From contig CANGJJ010000006.1 of NCBI GenBank assembly GCA_947454485.1, positions 1 to 64,000 on the forward strand: DNA of 64,000 nt, read 5' to 3'. The stretch comes from Beijerinckiaceae bacterium. Its GTDB lineage: Bacteria; Pseudomonadota; Alphaproteobacteria; Rhizobiales; Beijerinckiaceae. The position numbers and the translations under genes are program-made. Position 1 is the first letter of the stretch. Every line of letters starts with the position of its first letter. The notes under the pieces are model-generated. The model did no database searches. It saw only the letters and a list, made by a program, of their open reading frames with translations, and was not told the DNA's origin. Positions 17,543 to 26,525 of this stretch are shown here, in pieces.

Positions 17543-18136
17543 TCAGTGCAGCAGATGAAGAATGAAAGGGATCTTGAGATAGGTGCCGCCCATCACCGCA
17601 AGGCCAATCGCGCCAAATACCATAGCGACACCTGCGAAGATGAACACATTGGTCAGCAGCGTCACAGAGCACATGACAATGCCGAGCTGAATGAGCAGCG
17701 AGGCAATCTCATAAGCGTGATACTGCTCAAAAAAGCCATCACGCTTGGTTTCAAGATCGCGCGCGCGCTTGGTCAATTCACGGCGACCCTCATTGGTCTC
17801 AGGCTCGCTCTCCCAACGGTCGATATTCGACTGCCAGGCCTGCATCTGCTTGATGACTTCGGGGCGCGTCTGGTCGGCATTGATGCGCGCGCTATCGAGC
17901 TGCGCGCGCAAAGCCGTCTGGCGAATGGTCTTGGCCTGAAAGAAGTTCCAGGTATTGCTGGCCTCAATATTGATGGCGAGTGCATTGGTCTGCGCCGATT
18001 TGCCGAGCATTTCCGAGACAGCCAGACACAGCGCCAGAACCGAGATGAGAAGACCAATCAATTTGGCATTGGACTTGCCGCTATGCGCCGCCTCATGCGT
18101 CGCCTCATGAGCCACTTCGTGAACAGCTTCCGCCAT
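17543..18136 (-). CDS. DUF4337 membrane protein
   Basis: A 197-residue protein with a His/Ala/Glu-rich N-terminus ('HEVAHEATHEAAHS'), one membrane segment near residues 26-43 ('LIGLLISVLALCLAVSEML'), a charged coiled middle (about 60-140) and two further hydrophobic segments at the C-terminus. The pattern matches DUF4337, whose function is unknown. A 57 bp gap separates it from the solute-binding-protein gene on the same strand. Confidence 0.75.
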   Translation of the reverse strand: MAEAVHEVAHEATHEAAHSGKSNAKLIGLLISVLALCLAVSEMLGKSAQTNALAINIEASNTWNFFQAKTIRQTALRAQLDSARINADQTRPEVIKQMQAWQSNIDRWESEPETNEGRRELTKRARDLETKRDGFFEQYHAYEIASLLIQLGIVMCSVTLLTNVFIFAGVAMVFGAIGLAVMGGTYLKIPFILHLLH

Positions 18137-18342
18137 GAGAACACCCCCACACTATTTTGATTCGTTGAAATCTAGCACGGCGCCATCACCGGCCCGAGCC
18201 TTGACCACTTCATGCCGCCGGACCTTGGCAAGATCAAGGGTGCCGCATGCTCACCCCGCTATTCCCCCCGCGCCCTTGCAGCGCTAAAGTCGCTTGAAAG
18301 CTCGACTCGAGGTCGGGCCATAGATGTCGGGGAGTGCTTCAG

Positions 18343-19254
18343 ATGATCTCACGTCGCGAATTCGTGATGACCGGTGCCGCCTATGCGGGCGCGCAGACCC
18401 TGTCGCCGGCCCTTGCCCAGACAAGCCCGCTGATCCGCAAAGCCATCCCCTCCAGCGGCGAGATGATCCCCGTCATCGGCCTTGGCACCGCGCGCCGCTA
18501 TGAAGATGTGAAGGGCGAGGCCGATATGCCCCCGCTGCGCGAAACCTTAAAAGCCTTCAAGGCAAGCGGGCTCACCGTCATCGACAGCTCCCCCAGCTAT
18601 GGCACGGCAGAAGCGGTTGTCGGCGAGATTCTCGAAGAGCAAAAGAGCCGCCCGGGCCTCTTCTTGGCCACCAAGGTCAGCATCATGGGCCGCGAGGCTG
18701 GCATCAACCAGATTGAACAGTCCTTCAAGAAATTGCGCACCGACAAGATTGATCTTCTGGCCGTGCACAATCTGCGCGACATAGATGTGCATCTGAAAAC
18801 CCTGCGCGACATGAAACAGCAGGGGCGCATTCGCTATATCGGCGCGACGACCTCCTTCGACAATCAATATGCCGATTTCGAAGCCATGATGCGCCGCGAG
18901 ACATTGGATTTCATTCAAGTCGATTATGCGCTCGACAATCGCAATGCGGGCGAGCGCATTCTGCCGCTTGCCAAAGATCGAGGCATGGCGGTCATGGTCA
19001 ATCTGCCTTTCGGTCGCGGCCGCCTCTTCAGCGCTGTGCAGGGCAAGCCCCTGCCTGCTTGGGCGGCAGAGTTTGACTGCAAGAGCTGGGCGCAATTCTT
19101 CCTCAAATTCATTGTCTCGCATCCCGCCATCACCTGCACCATGCCTGGCATGGCGCGGCCCGATTATGTGACTGACAATGCGGGCGCCGCCCAAGGCCGC
19201 CTGCCGGATGCAGCCGCACGTTTGAAAATGGAACAGTTCATTGATACTCTCTGA
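18343..19254 (+). CDS. Aldo/keto reductase with Tat signal
   Basis: A 303-residue protein. The N-terminus 'MISRREFVMTGAAYAGAQ' holds the twin-arginine motif (SRREF), followed by a hydrophobic run and 'PALAQ', so export of the folded protein is likely. The mature part is an AKR TIM barrel with 'VIDSSPSYG' (catalytic Asp and Tyr), 'LATKVS' (Lys) and 'DLLAVHN' (His). The ATG at 18343 is chosen over an upstream GTG because GGGGAG lies at the right distance. The downstream carrier gene overlaps its last 14 bases. Confidence 0.85.
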   Translation: MISRREFVMTGAAYAGAQTLSPALAQTSPLIRKAIPSSGEMIPVIGLGTARRYEDVKGEADMPPLRETLKAFKASGLTVIDSSPSYGTAEAVVGEILEEQKSRPGLFLATKVSIMGREAGINQIEQSFKKLRTDKIDLLAVHNLRDIDVHLKTLRDMKQQGRIRYIGATTSFDNQYADFEAMMRRETLDFIQVDYALDNRNAGERILPLAKDRGMAVMVNLPFGRGRLFSAVQGKPLPAWAAEFDCKSWAQFFLKFIVSHPAITCTMPGMARPDYVTDNAGAAQGRLPDAAARLKMEQFIDTL

Positions 19255-20566
19255 TCAGCCGCAAGAGACCAGCCGCTCGCATCGTCTGCTCAACCGCATG
19301 GTGCAAGTGCGCTCGGATGAAGTGAGCGCAGTCCTTCTGTCCTGCCTCTTCATCTTCTGCGTGCTCAGCTCTTACTATGTGCTGCGCCCCATCCGCGATG
19401 AAATGGGGGTCGCGGGCGGCGTTGATAAATTACCATGGCTCTTCACCGGCACTTTGCTCGCCATGCTTGCCTGCAATCCGCTCTTTGCGGCCTTGGTGAA
19501 GCGGTTTCCGCGTCAGACTTTCATCACCGTCGCCTATCGTTTCTTCATGCTCAACCTGCTGGGCTTTGCGGCCTATATTGAATATGCGCCAGCTGATGAT
19601 CAAATCTGGGCGGGGCGCGGTTTCTTTATCTGGACATCGGTCTTCAACCTCTTCGTCGTCTCTGTCTTTTGGGCCTTTATCGTTGATATTTTCGATTCAG
19701 AACAAGGCAAACGCCTGTTCGGCCTGTTCTCTGCTGGCGCGACTTTGGGCGCCATTTTGGGCTCCTCCATCACAGCCGCTTTGGTCCAACTGATCGATCA
19801 GCATTATCTCTTTTTCGTCTCCATCGCCTTGCTGGAAGTCGCCGTCTTTGCCGTCCACCGCCTCTCCAAACTGAGCAAGGGCTTCCACCACGATGTGCCG
19901 GTCGAGACGACGCCCGCAGAAGCGCCTGTGGGTGGCTCCATTCTGGCGGGCTTCACCCATGCCTTTACCTCGCCCTATCTGCTGGCCATCGGCGGCTTCA
20001 TGCTGCTTTATTCCATCACCTCAACGATCATCTATTTCCAGCAAGCTGAGATCGTGCGCGATGCCTTTACCGACCGCGCTGCCCGCACGGCCTTCTTTGC
20101 CAATGTTGATCTTGTGGTAAATGTGCTCACGCTGGTGTTGCAGATCTTTGTCACCGGCCCTGTGCTGCGCCGCTTTGGTGTCGCGGTGACGCTGATTGCA
20201 CTTCCGCTCATCAGCCTGCTCGGCTTTGGTCTGCTGGCGGTTCTACCTACAATCGCGATCCTCACCTGCGTGCAGGTGGCGCGGCGCGTTGGCAATTTTG
20301 CCTTCGCACGCCCCTCGCGTGAAATGCTCTTCACCGTACTCAGTCGTGAAGACAAATATAAAACGAAAAATATGCTCGACACAGTTGTCTATCGCGCAGG
20401 CGATCAGGTCGGCAGCTGGTCTTACGCCGCCATGGGCGCACTCGGCCTCAAGCTCGCCGGCATTGCGGTTGTTGCCGTCCCGCTCTGCGCGATCTGGGTC
20501 TGGCTCAGCAACTGGCTCGGCCAACGCCAGCAGCAACGCGAAGCCGAGGCTGCTGCCAAAACTTAA
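19241..20566 (+). CDS. ATP/ADP-translocase-like (NTP/NDP) MFS carrier
   Basis: A 441-residue integral membrane protein with about 12 hydrophobic segments. The N-terminus 'LLNRMVQVRSDEVSAVLLSCL' followed by 'SSYYVLRPIRDEMG' is the hallmark of the bacterial branch related to TLC nucleotide translocases. Because this conserved stretch begins before the first ATG (19298), the TTG at 19241 is the likely start, although it overlaps the aldo/keto reductase gene by 14 bp. The transported solute is unknown; free-living bacteria with this subgroup are not known to import ATP. Its TAA overlaps the stop of the convergent CocE gene. Confidence 0.75.
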   Translation: MILSDQPQETSRSHRLLNRMVQVRSDEVSAVLLSCLFIFCVLSSYYVLRPIRDEMGVAGGVDKLPWLFTGTLLAMLACNPLFAALVKRFPRQTFITVAYRFFMLNLLGFAAYIEYAPADDQIWAGRGFFIWTSVFNLFVVSVFWAFIVDIFDSEQGKRLFGLFSAGATLGAILGSSITAALVQLIDQHYLFFVSIALLEVAVFAVHRLSKLSKGFHHDVPVETTPAEAPVGGSILAGFTHAFTSPYLLAIGGFMLLYSITSTIIYFQQAEIVRDAFTDRAARTAFFANVDLVVNVLTLVLQIFVTGPVLRRFGVAVTLIALPLISLLGFGLLAVLPTIAILTCVQVARRVGNFAFARPSREMLFTVLSREDKYKTKNMLDTVVYRAGDQVGSWSYAAMGALGLKLAGIAVVAVPLCAIWVWLSNWLGQRQQQREAEAAAKT

Positions 20567-22251
20567 GCCTTCAGTGGATGGCCCTTTGTATCGGCCATCC
20601 ACTGGCCCGGCACCAAGGGCCATTCAATCTCACTGATCGGCGCGCGGACCGGCACGCTCTCATCCGCTGTGCAGATCGGCAAGGTGAGATGGCTGGGATG
20701 AGCCACATCGCGAAAGATCGTATTCTCAACGGGCCAGGGCAAAAGCTGCACATCAATATTGCGCAGCGGATTGTTGAACTGAATATCTTCACTCGAGATC
20801 GTTAACTGCAAGCGATGCCCCACTTTCAATGTGTGGAATACGGGGCGCATCTCAATCTCAAAATCATAGACCTTGCTCGGCTGTAGCGGCTCCATCACAT
20901 CAAATGGGTGCCAAGGCTGTCCCGGCTTTGAGGCTCGCTCATCCACTGCACGCAAAGAGGCACGCAACATGCCGCGACTGAGCGCTGTTGCTTTGCCCTG
21001 CGGATCAATGTCGAAAAGATTCACGAACCACAAAGTGTCGATCTGACTTGAAGAAGCATGAAGCGTCAGACTCACAGGCCCAGCTAATCGCAACGGCATA
21101 GACAGTGCACCGCTCTCATAGCTCAACGAGGGCTGTCCCTTCACATGCAGCGCATAGCTCTCCGGCAAGCGATAGGCATCGGCTGCCTGATGCACCTGTG
21201 GCGCTTCGATCGAGAGCGCATGCTCATTGAGAAAGAACTTCGTCCAATTGATGCGTGGACTGGGATAGGCCTCCTCATGGCTCCAACTGCGTGTGCCAGA
21301 ATCAAAGATCGCCACCTCGGGCTCTTGCAAAATGCCCGTATCCTTGCCCTTCAGCCAGTGATCGAACCAACGCAACATCTGCGCATTAAGCGCGGGATGG
21401 GTGAGATAACGCACATGCGACCAGAAGCCGGTCGGAGGTACGACGAGCAGCTTCTTGGGAGACTTGATCTGCGGATAGCCCGCCAATTGCCCGCGAAAAT
21501 GCATCTGCCCACCCTGCGGCGCAATGCTCATCACAGGTACTTCGATCTTGTCGAGATAAGTGATCGCAGAGCGCTCGCGCCACCACGGCCCATCGACGGG
21601 GTGTTGTGCAATTTCAAAATGTGTATTCATCGGTGGCAATTTGCCGTCAACTGCTCCCGGCCAAGCGGACATCGCCGTTTGATAGGCGACCCAGTCATTC
21701 ATAAAAGCCGCGTTGAAAATACCACCGGGATAGCAAGCATCGCGATAAAGATCGGTTGTGGCATCGCATTGGCAGATGCAGCGCAAATGGGGCGGCTGCG
21801 CGGCTGCAACGAAATATTGGCTCCAACTCCAATAGCTGTCGCCAATCATGCCCACATTGCCATCGCACCAGGATTGCGCTGCAATCCATTCAACCAGATC
21901 ATAGCCGTCAGTGCGCTCTTTCTCGTCAAACCATTGCCACTGCCCCTGCGACAGACCGCATCCGCGCACCTGCGCGATGACATGGATATAGCCATGCGAG
22001 ACATAAAAACCCGTCGCGCCGGATTCGATCGCATGGCTCCATTGGGGGGGATTTTGCTGAATGTCTTTTGAATAAGGCGAGAGCGACAGCAAGACAGGGA
22101 AAGGCCCGCCACTCTTGGGGGCATAAACATCCACGCATAGTGTGACACCATCGCGCATCGGCACGCGCAGATTCTCGGTCATCTGCACATGATCTTCTGG
22201 CACGGGAGAGCGCAGATAGGCCTGCGGATAATGTGCCCTCACCTCAACCAT
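20563..22251 (-). CDS. CocE/NonD-family serine hydrolase
   Basis: A 562-residue X-Pro dipeptidyl-peptidase-like hydrolase. The opening 'VPMRDGVTLCVDVYAPKSGGPFPV' and the nucleophile motif 'GMIGDSYWSWSQY' (GxSxxx, about residue 140) are diagnostic, and the C-terminal jelly-roll domain starts near 350 ('LRLAGPVSLTLHASSSQIDT'). The family cleaves acyl-ester or amide bonds (cocaine esterase, glutaryl-7-ACA acylase, X-Pro peptidase). No signal peptide is seen. The physiological substrate is unknown. Confidence 0.85.
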   Translation of the reverse strand: MVEVRAHYPQAYLRSPVPEDHVQMTENLRVPMRDGVTLCVDVYAPKSGGPFPVLLSLSPYSKDIQQNPPQWSHAIESGATGFYVSHGYIHVIAQVRGCGLSQGQWQWFDEKERTDGYDLVEWIAAQSWCDGNVGMIGDSYWSWSQYFVAAAQPPHLRCICQCDATTDLYRDACYPGGIFNAAFMNDWVAYQTAMSAWPGAVDGKLPPMNTHFEIAQHPVDGPWWRERSAITYLDKIEVPVMSIAPQGGQMHFRGQLAGYPQIKSPKKLLVVPPTGFWSHVRYLTHPALNAQMLRWFDHWLKGKDTGILQEPEVAIFDSGTRSWSHEEAYPSPRINWTKFFLNEHALSIEAPQVHQAADAYRLPESYALHVKGQPSLSYESGALSMPLRLAGPVSLTLHASSSQIDTLWFVNLFDIDPQGKATALSRGMLRASLRAVDERASKPGQPWHPFDVMEPLQPSKVYDFEIEMRPVFHTLKVGHRLQLTISSEDIQFNNPLRNIDVQLLPWPVENTIFRDVAHPSHLTLPICTADESVPVRAPISEIEWPLVPGQWMADTKGHPLKA

Positions 22252-22331
22252 CGCTTCACCCTATTTCAGCGGCCTTGCGGCTCGTTGGCACGCAATGAAC
22301 CAAATAGGTGCAGCAAGGTCAAATCATCACT

Positions 22332-23699
22332 TCAAGATGCGGAGCTTTGCTCAATGGGCTTGAGATGTAGCGAGGCAATCGTGCCATGGGGTAGATTATC
22401 CGCAATCTCGATTTTGGCATCGTGCAAATCAGCGATGCGCTTTACAATGGCCAGACCCAAGCCTGATGAGCCGCTCTTGTTACGGTCATGACGCCAAAAG
22501 CGATTGAAGATTTGCTCGCGATGGTCATCGGGAATGCCCGGACCCGTATCGAGCACACTCACAGTTCCATCCTGCGCCAAACGAATGATAACGGCGCTAC
22601 GTTCGGGCGCATATCGCAGCGCATTTTCGACCAGATTGCGCAGCGCGCGGAAGAGCAGCTCGCGCCGCCCATGAACAAAAATGGATTTCTCGGCCCCTTG
22701 CAGCTCAATCTCGCGATGGCGATCAATCGCGAGCGGGGCGAGAAGGGCCACCACCGACAAAGCGACATCGCGCAGATCGGCCACATCATCGGCTGCAACC
22801 GACAGGGTTTCAACTTCGGCCAGGTGCAAAAGCTGTTCGATCATGTGAGCCATGTGATCGACCGAAGGCAGTAATTTGGCGCGCTGACTTGTATCAGTCA
22901 GATTCTCGATCTGGATGCGCAGAACCGCCAAAGGCGTGCGCAGCTCATGCGCTGCATCAGAACTGAAAGTCTGCTGCGCGCGATAGGCTGTCTCCAGACG
23001 CTCAAAGGCTCTGTTGGCAGCATCCACCAAGGGAACAACCTCTGCTGGCATACGCTGACGACTGATACGGCCTGCCAAATTACGCTCAGAGATCTCTTCG
23101 GCCTCCCGCGAAGCATCGCGCAAAGGAGCCAGCGCCTCACGGAAGATCAGCAAATCAAAACCAAGCACAATGAGAATGAGTGGAATAACCACCCAGAAAA
23201 TCACCACCGAAAAGACCTTCATCACATCATCGAAAAAGACGTCGCGATGAGAGAGATTTTCGCCCAGCTGAATCGTATAGATCTGCCCGCCCCGTTCAAT
23301 GGGCACATTCACGCCCTCGACATCAACAGCACCGGCGGAGGTCTCAAGAGAGCCCTTCGTATAGGCATTGAGCGAATTGAAAATCGGCTTGCCGTTTGAC
23401 AAGGACGAGAGGACGGGCTGGCCTTTGTCATCCAGAACCGCATAAAAATATCGGCCATATTCTTCAGAATAGAGATCTTCGAGCGAGGCTGAGATTTTTA
23501 GGCGCTTTTGCGAAGTTGTGTCTTCATCTGCCAAAAAAAGCGCCAGCGCCTCAGCCTGTTTACCGAGCGTTGCCGCATGAAGCGAAATGAAGACTTGATG
23601 CAAAAACAGATTGAGCGCGACCGTCATGATGAGCGCGGCCAGCGCCAGCATAAAAGAATGGGAGAGAATGACGCGGTGGAGGAGCGAACGAAACTTCAT
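22332..23699 (-). CDS. Sensor histidine kinase (TctE/QseC-like)
   Basis: A 455-residue inner-membrane kinase. Two membrane segments (about 12-34 and 160-185) flank a ~125-residue sensor of the two-component N-terminal type. HAMP-like residues follow ('LAPLRDASREAEEISERNL'), then the H-box 'SSDAAHELRTPLA' with phospho-acceptor His251, and HATPase boxes 'LVENALRYAP', 'DTGPGIPDD' and 'GSSGLGLAIVKRI'. The ribosome site AGGAA lies inside the 3' end of the upstream response-regulator gene, 3 bp away, so the two are one operon. The ligand is unknown. Confidence 0.92.
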   Translation of the reverse strand: MKFRSLLHRVILSHSFMLALAALIMTVALNLFLHQVFISLHAATLGKQAEALALFLADEDTTSQKRLKISASLEDLYSEEYGRYFYAVLDDKGQPVLSSLSNGKPIFNSLNAYTKGSLETSAGAVDVEGVNVPIERGGQIYTIQLGENLSHRDVFFDDVMKVFSVVIFWVVIPLILIVLGFDLLIFREALAPLRDASREAEEISERNLAGRISRQRMPAEVVPLVDAANRAFERLETAYRAQQTFSSDAAHELRTPLAVLRIQIENLTDTSQRAKLLPSVDHMAHMIEQLLHLAEVETLSVAADDVADLRDVALSVVALLAPLAIDRHREIELQGAEKSIFVHGRRELLFRALRNLVENALRYAPERSAVIIRLAQDGTVSVLDTGPGIPDDHREQIFNRFWRHDRNKSGSSGLGLAIVKRIADLHDAKIEIADNLPHGTIASLHLKPIEQSSAS

Positions 23700-23702
23700 T
23701 CG

Positions 23703-24377
23703 CTATTCCTGTTCCTTCAAGCAATAGCCAACACCGCGGATTGTGTGGATCTCGATCTGCGCACCACATTCAGCCAGATGTTTACGCAAGCGATGCACAT
23801 AGACTTCAATCGCATTGGAGCCAAGCTCGCGTCCTTCTTCAAACAAGCGCTCTTCAATCGCCTCTTTGGGCACGACCCGCCCCTTGCGGCGCAGCAGGCT
23901 CTCCAGCAGATCCATCTCGCGCACGGGCAAACTCACCGTCCGCGAATCCACAAGCAGCTGGCGATGAGTTGCATTGAACTGCACATTGTTAAGCGACAGA
24001 ATAATCTCGCTCGGCGGATTGAGGCGGCGCACGATGACGTCCAGTCGCGCCACCAACTCCTCCATGGCGAAGGGTTTGGTCAGATAATCATCTGCACCAC
24101 TCTTCAGACCTGTGACCCGGTCTTGAACCGTTGAGCGCGCGGTCAGGATCAAAAGCGGCAGGTCAGATTTCGCCGCCCGCACTTCGCGCACGAGCTCATA
24201 GCCGTCACCATCAGGCAGACCTAAATCCAGAATAGCAGCTTCAAACTGAGTGCTCGCCAATTCTTTGCGCGCCTCTTCGATCGTGCTGGCCCATGATGTC
24301 AAATGACCAAGACTGACGAGGCTTTTGCGCAGCTCCATCGCCAGCTCTTCATTATCTTCAACCAGCAAAATACGCAT
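23703..24377 (-). CDS. OmpR/PhoB-family response regulator
   Basis: A 224-residue regulator with a receiver domain (acidic pair E7-D8, phospho-acceptor D51 in 'AILDLGLPDGDG', 'LTARSTVQDR', 'KPFAMEELVAR') and a C-terminal winged helix ('REMDLLESLLRRKGRVVPKEAIEERLFEE', 'NAIEVYVHRLRKHL', 'IRGVGYCL'). The ATG at 24377 is the true start; the open frame upstream of it does not belong to the domain. It is transcribed first in the pair with the kinase. A perfect TGTAAG-N5-TGTAAG repeat about 100 bp upstream suggests autoregulation. Confidence 0.94.
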   Translation of the reverse strand: MRILLVEDNEELAMELRKSLVSLGHLTSWASTIEEARKELASTQFEAAILDLGLPDGDGYELVREVRAAKSDLPLLILTARSTVQDRVTGLKSGADDYLTKPFAMEELVARLDVIVRRLNPPSEIILSLNNVQFNATHRQLLVDSRTVSLPVREMDLLESLLRRKGRVVPKEAIEERLFEEGRELGSNAIEVYVHRLRKHLAECGAQIEIHTIRGVGYCLKEQE

Positions 24378-24426
24378 GGCGCACAAACCCTGTTGCAGTG
24401 GTGAGGCTGAAAGGCCCGCGCCAAAG

Positions 24427-24520
24427 CTTACACCGGTTCGGGGGGCGATATCTATTCCAAACAGAGCAGCCTGTTTCATGTAAGGCAGCTGTAAGCTCAG
24501 CAGAACATAAGCTTTTTACA
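24427..24520. promoter_or_regulatory. Cluster of TGTAAG-type boxes between the regulator and 2OG-oxygenase genes
   Basis: TGTAAG at 24479-24484 and again at 24490-24495 are separated by exactly 5 bases (11 bp period, one helical turn), the layout of OmpR/PhoP-family binding boxes. A reversed TGTAAG (cttaca) lies at 24427-24432 and a reversed TGTAAA (tttaca) at 24515-24520. The region separates divergent genes. Confidence 0.5.
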
Positions 24521-24656
24521 TAAACATAGCTTTGAAGATCAAGCCACGTCCCACCTGTTTGGACTGGCCTGCAACTGAGCCAAGCCTATTGCGATTAAGG
24601 AAGCAAAGCTATATTTCCGGGGCCTGTTCTCCATGGCTTTGCCTTTGAGGTCTGAC

Positions 24657-25316
24657 ATGACCGACATCACTTCCCCCGCGTTAAACGCGCATATTGATCT
24701 TGACGCTCTCGAGCGCACACCGCTGCAGCGCGATCCTTATGATTTCACCATCGTGGAAAATTTCATTCACCCCGATGCGCTGAAGGCGGTGATTGCAGAT
24801 TTTCCCAAAGTCCCCGGCCCCGGCTCCCATCCCCCGAGCGTGCTCGACATTCACGGCCATTTCGGTGCCTTGATGGATGAGATGATGGGCGATGATTTCC
24901 GCCATGCGGTTGCGCGCAAATTCGGTGTCGACCTCGAAGGCCGCCCGGCCATGTATACTGTGCGCGGCTATGTGCGCGACACGGATGGCAGTATCCACAC
25001 CGACACCAAGACCAAGATCATCACTGTTCTGCTTTACCTCAACGAAGGCTGGGATGAGGGTGGCGGTCGTTTGCGCATTCTGCGCTCGGGGACGGACATC
25101 GAAAATTATGTGGCAGAGGTCTCGCCCTTTGCAGGGACATTGCTGATCTTCCGCCGCGCCGACAATTCATGGCATGGCCATCTGCCCTTTGGCGGTCAGC
25201 GCCGCGCCATTCAGCTCAATTGGGTTGTCTCGCAAGACGTGGTCGACAAAGAGCAGCGCCGCCACCACATCTCCTCGACCTTCAAAAAGATCAAACACGC
25301 CATTCTTGGCGCATAA
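24657..25316 (+). CDS. 2-oxoglutarate/Fe(II)-dependent oxygenase (prolyl-4-hydroxylase-like)
   Basis: A 219-residue double-stranded beta-helix oxygenase. The iron ligands are visible as HxD in 'GSIHTDTKTK' (about residue 117) and the distal His in 'NSWHGHLPF' (about 175), followed about 10 residues later by the Arg of 'RRAIQLNW' that would bind 2-oxoglutarate. 'TVLLYLNEGWDEGGGRLRIL' is the typical core. The substrate is unknown. The start at 24657 has GAGG about 7 bp upstream; an ATG eight codons earlier is less likely. Its stop lies 2 bp from that of convergent cysK. Confidence 0.82.
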   Translation: MTDITSPALNAHIDLDALERTPLQRDPYDFTIVENFIHPDALKAVIADFPKVPGPGSHPPSVLDIHGHFGALMDEMMGDDFRHAVARKFGVDLEGRPAMYTVRGYVRDTDGSIHTDTKTKIITVLLYLNEGWDEGGGRLRILRSGTDIENYVAEVSPFAGTLLIFRRADNSWHGHLPFGGQRRAIQLNWVVSQDVVDKEQRRHHISSTFKKIKHAILGA

Positions 25317-25318
25317 AC

Positions 25319-26347
25319 TCAAACCAATGGCGCGGGGCGGCTCTGTCGCTCCATCCAGTGTGGTACTGGCAATTTGGCGGCCTGCAAGAAGCCCGGATTA
25401 TAGAGCTTGGTCGCATAGCGCGCGCCAGAGTCGCATAAGATGGTCACGATTGTATGGCCGGGACCGAGTTTGCGCGCGAGCGCCATCGCCCCCGCGATAT
25501 TGATGCCTGATGAACCGCCCAGCAGCAGACCTTCTTCCTCGACCAATGCGAAGATGATGTTGAGTGCCTCTTCATCATGGATCTGGAAAGCGCAATCAAC
25601 AGGCGCATCGACAAGATTGCCGGTGATGCGGCCTTGCCCGATCCCTTCGGTGATCGAGTTGCCCTGCGCCTTCAAAGCACCATGCGCATAATATTCATAC
25701 AGCGCTGATCCCATCGGATCCGCCAGCGCAATGGTGACGCCGGGGTTACGCGCCTTGAGCGCCATGCCAACCCCTGCGAGCGTGCCACCTGTGCCCACAG
25801 CGCAGATAAAACCATCGACTTTGCCCTGCGTCTGCTCCCAAATTTCAGCGCCCGTCGTCTCCATATGGCCTTCGCGATTGGCGACATTGTCGAACTGATT
25901 AGCCCAGATCGCACCCTGCGGATGGCTCTTCGACAATTCCTCGGCCAGACGCTGGGAGACTTTCACATAATTATTGGGATTGGCGTAAGGCACAGCCGGT
26001 ACTTCGATCAATTCAGCACCCTGCATGCGCAGAAAATCTTTCTTCTCCTGCGACTGGGTTTGCGGAATGACAATGACCGTTTGAAAGCCGAGCGCTTTAG
26101 CCACCATCGACAGGCCAATACCCGTATTGCCCGCCGTGCCTTCCACAATGAGACCACCGGGACGCAACTCGCCACGCGCCATCGCATCACGGATGATGGC
26201 AAGCGCCGCACGGTCCTTGACCGAACCGCCCGGATTCATGAATTCGGCTTTGCCCAAAATCGTGCAGCCCGTCTCTTGCGAGGCGCGGCGGAGCTTGATG
26301 AGCGGCGTATGGCCGATGGCGGTAAGAACAGTATCGTGGGTCAACAT
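25319..26347 (-). CDS. cysK: Cysteine synthase A
   Basis: A 342-residue PLP enzyme that makes L-cysteine from O-acetylserine and sulfide. The PLP lysine is in 'NPGGSVKDRAAL' (about residue 43), the substrate loop is 'EGTAGNTGIGL', and the phosphate-binding loop is 'CAVGTGGTLAGVG'. 'GSSGINIAGA' and 'LCDSGARYATKLYN' complete the family pattern. The ATG at 26347 matches family starts; an ATG nine codons upstream is possible. It is a stand-alone gene, divergent from pyrC. Confidence 0.92.
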   Translation of the reverse strand: MLTHDTVLTAIGHTPLIKLRRASQETGCTILGKAEFMNPGGSVKDRAALAIIRDAMARGELRPGGLIVEGTAGNTGIGLSMVAKALGFQTVIVIPQTQSQEKKDFLRMQGAELIEVPAVPYANPNNYVKVSQRLAEELSKSHPQGAIWANQFDNVANREGHMETTGAEIWEQTQGKVDGFICAVGTGGTLAGVGMALKARNPGVTIALADPMGSALYEYYAHGALKAQGNSITEGIGQGRITGNLVDAPVDCAFQIHDEEALNIIFALVEEEGLLLGGSSGINIAGAMALARKLGPGHTIVTILCDSGARYATKLYNPGFLQAAKLPVPHWMERQSRPAPLV

Positions 26348-26525
26348 CCCGCCAATGTAGGCAGACCGCTGCAAAGCCTCAAGGCAGATCGGTTCAAAAA
26401 CGCTTGTCCATAAGCAGGGGGCAAAAACTTTTGCATAACTGCTGAGCTTGGAGCGCCGCTGGGCTTTTGGCTGGTTGGATAGGGCTTCGGGGTGCTAAAT
26501 GAAGCCTCCCGCAGGAACCGACCCT

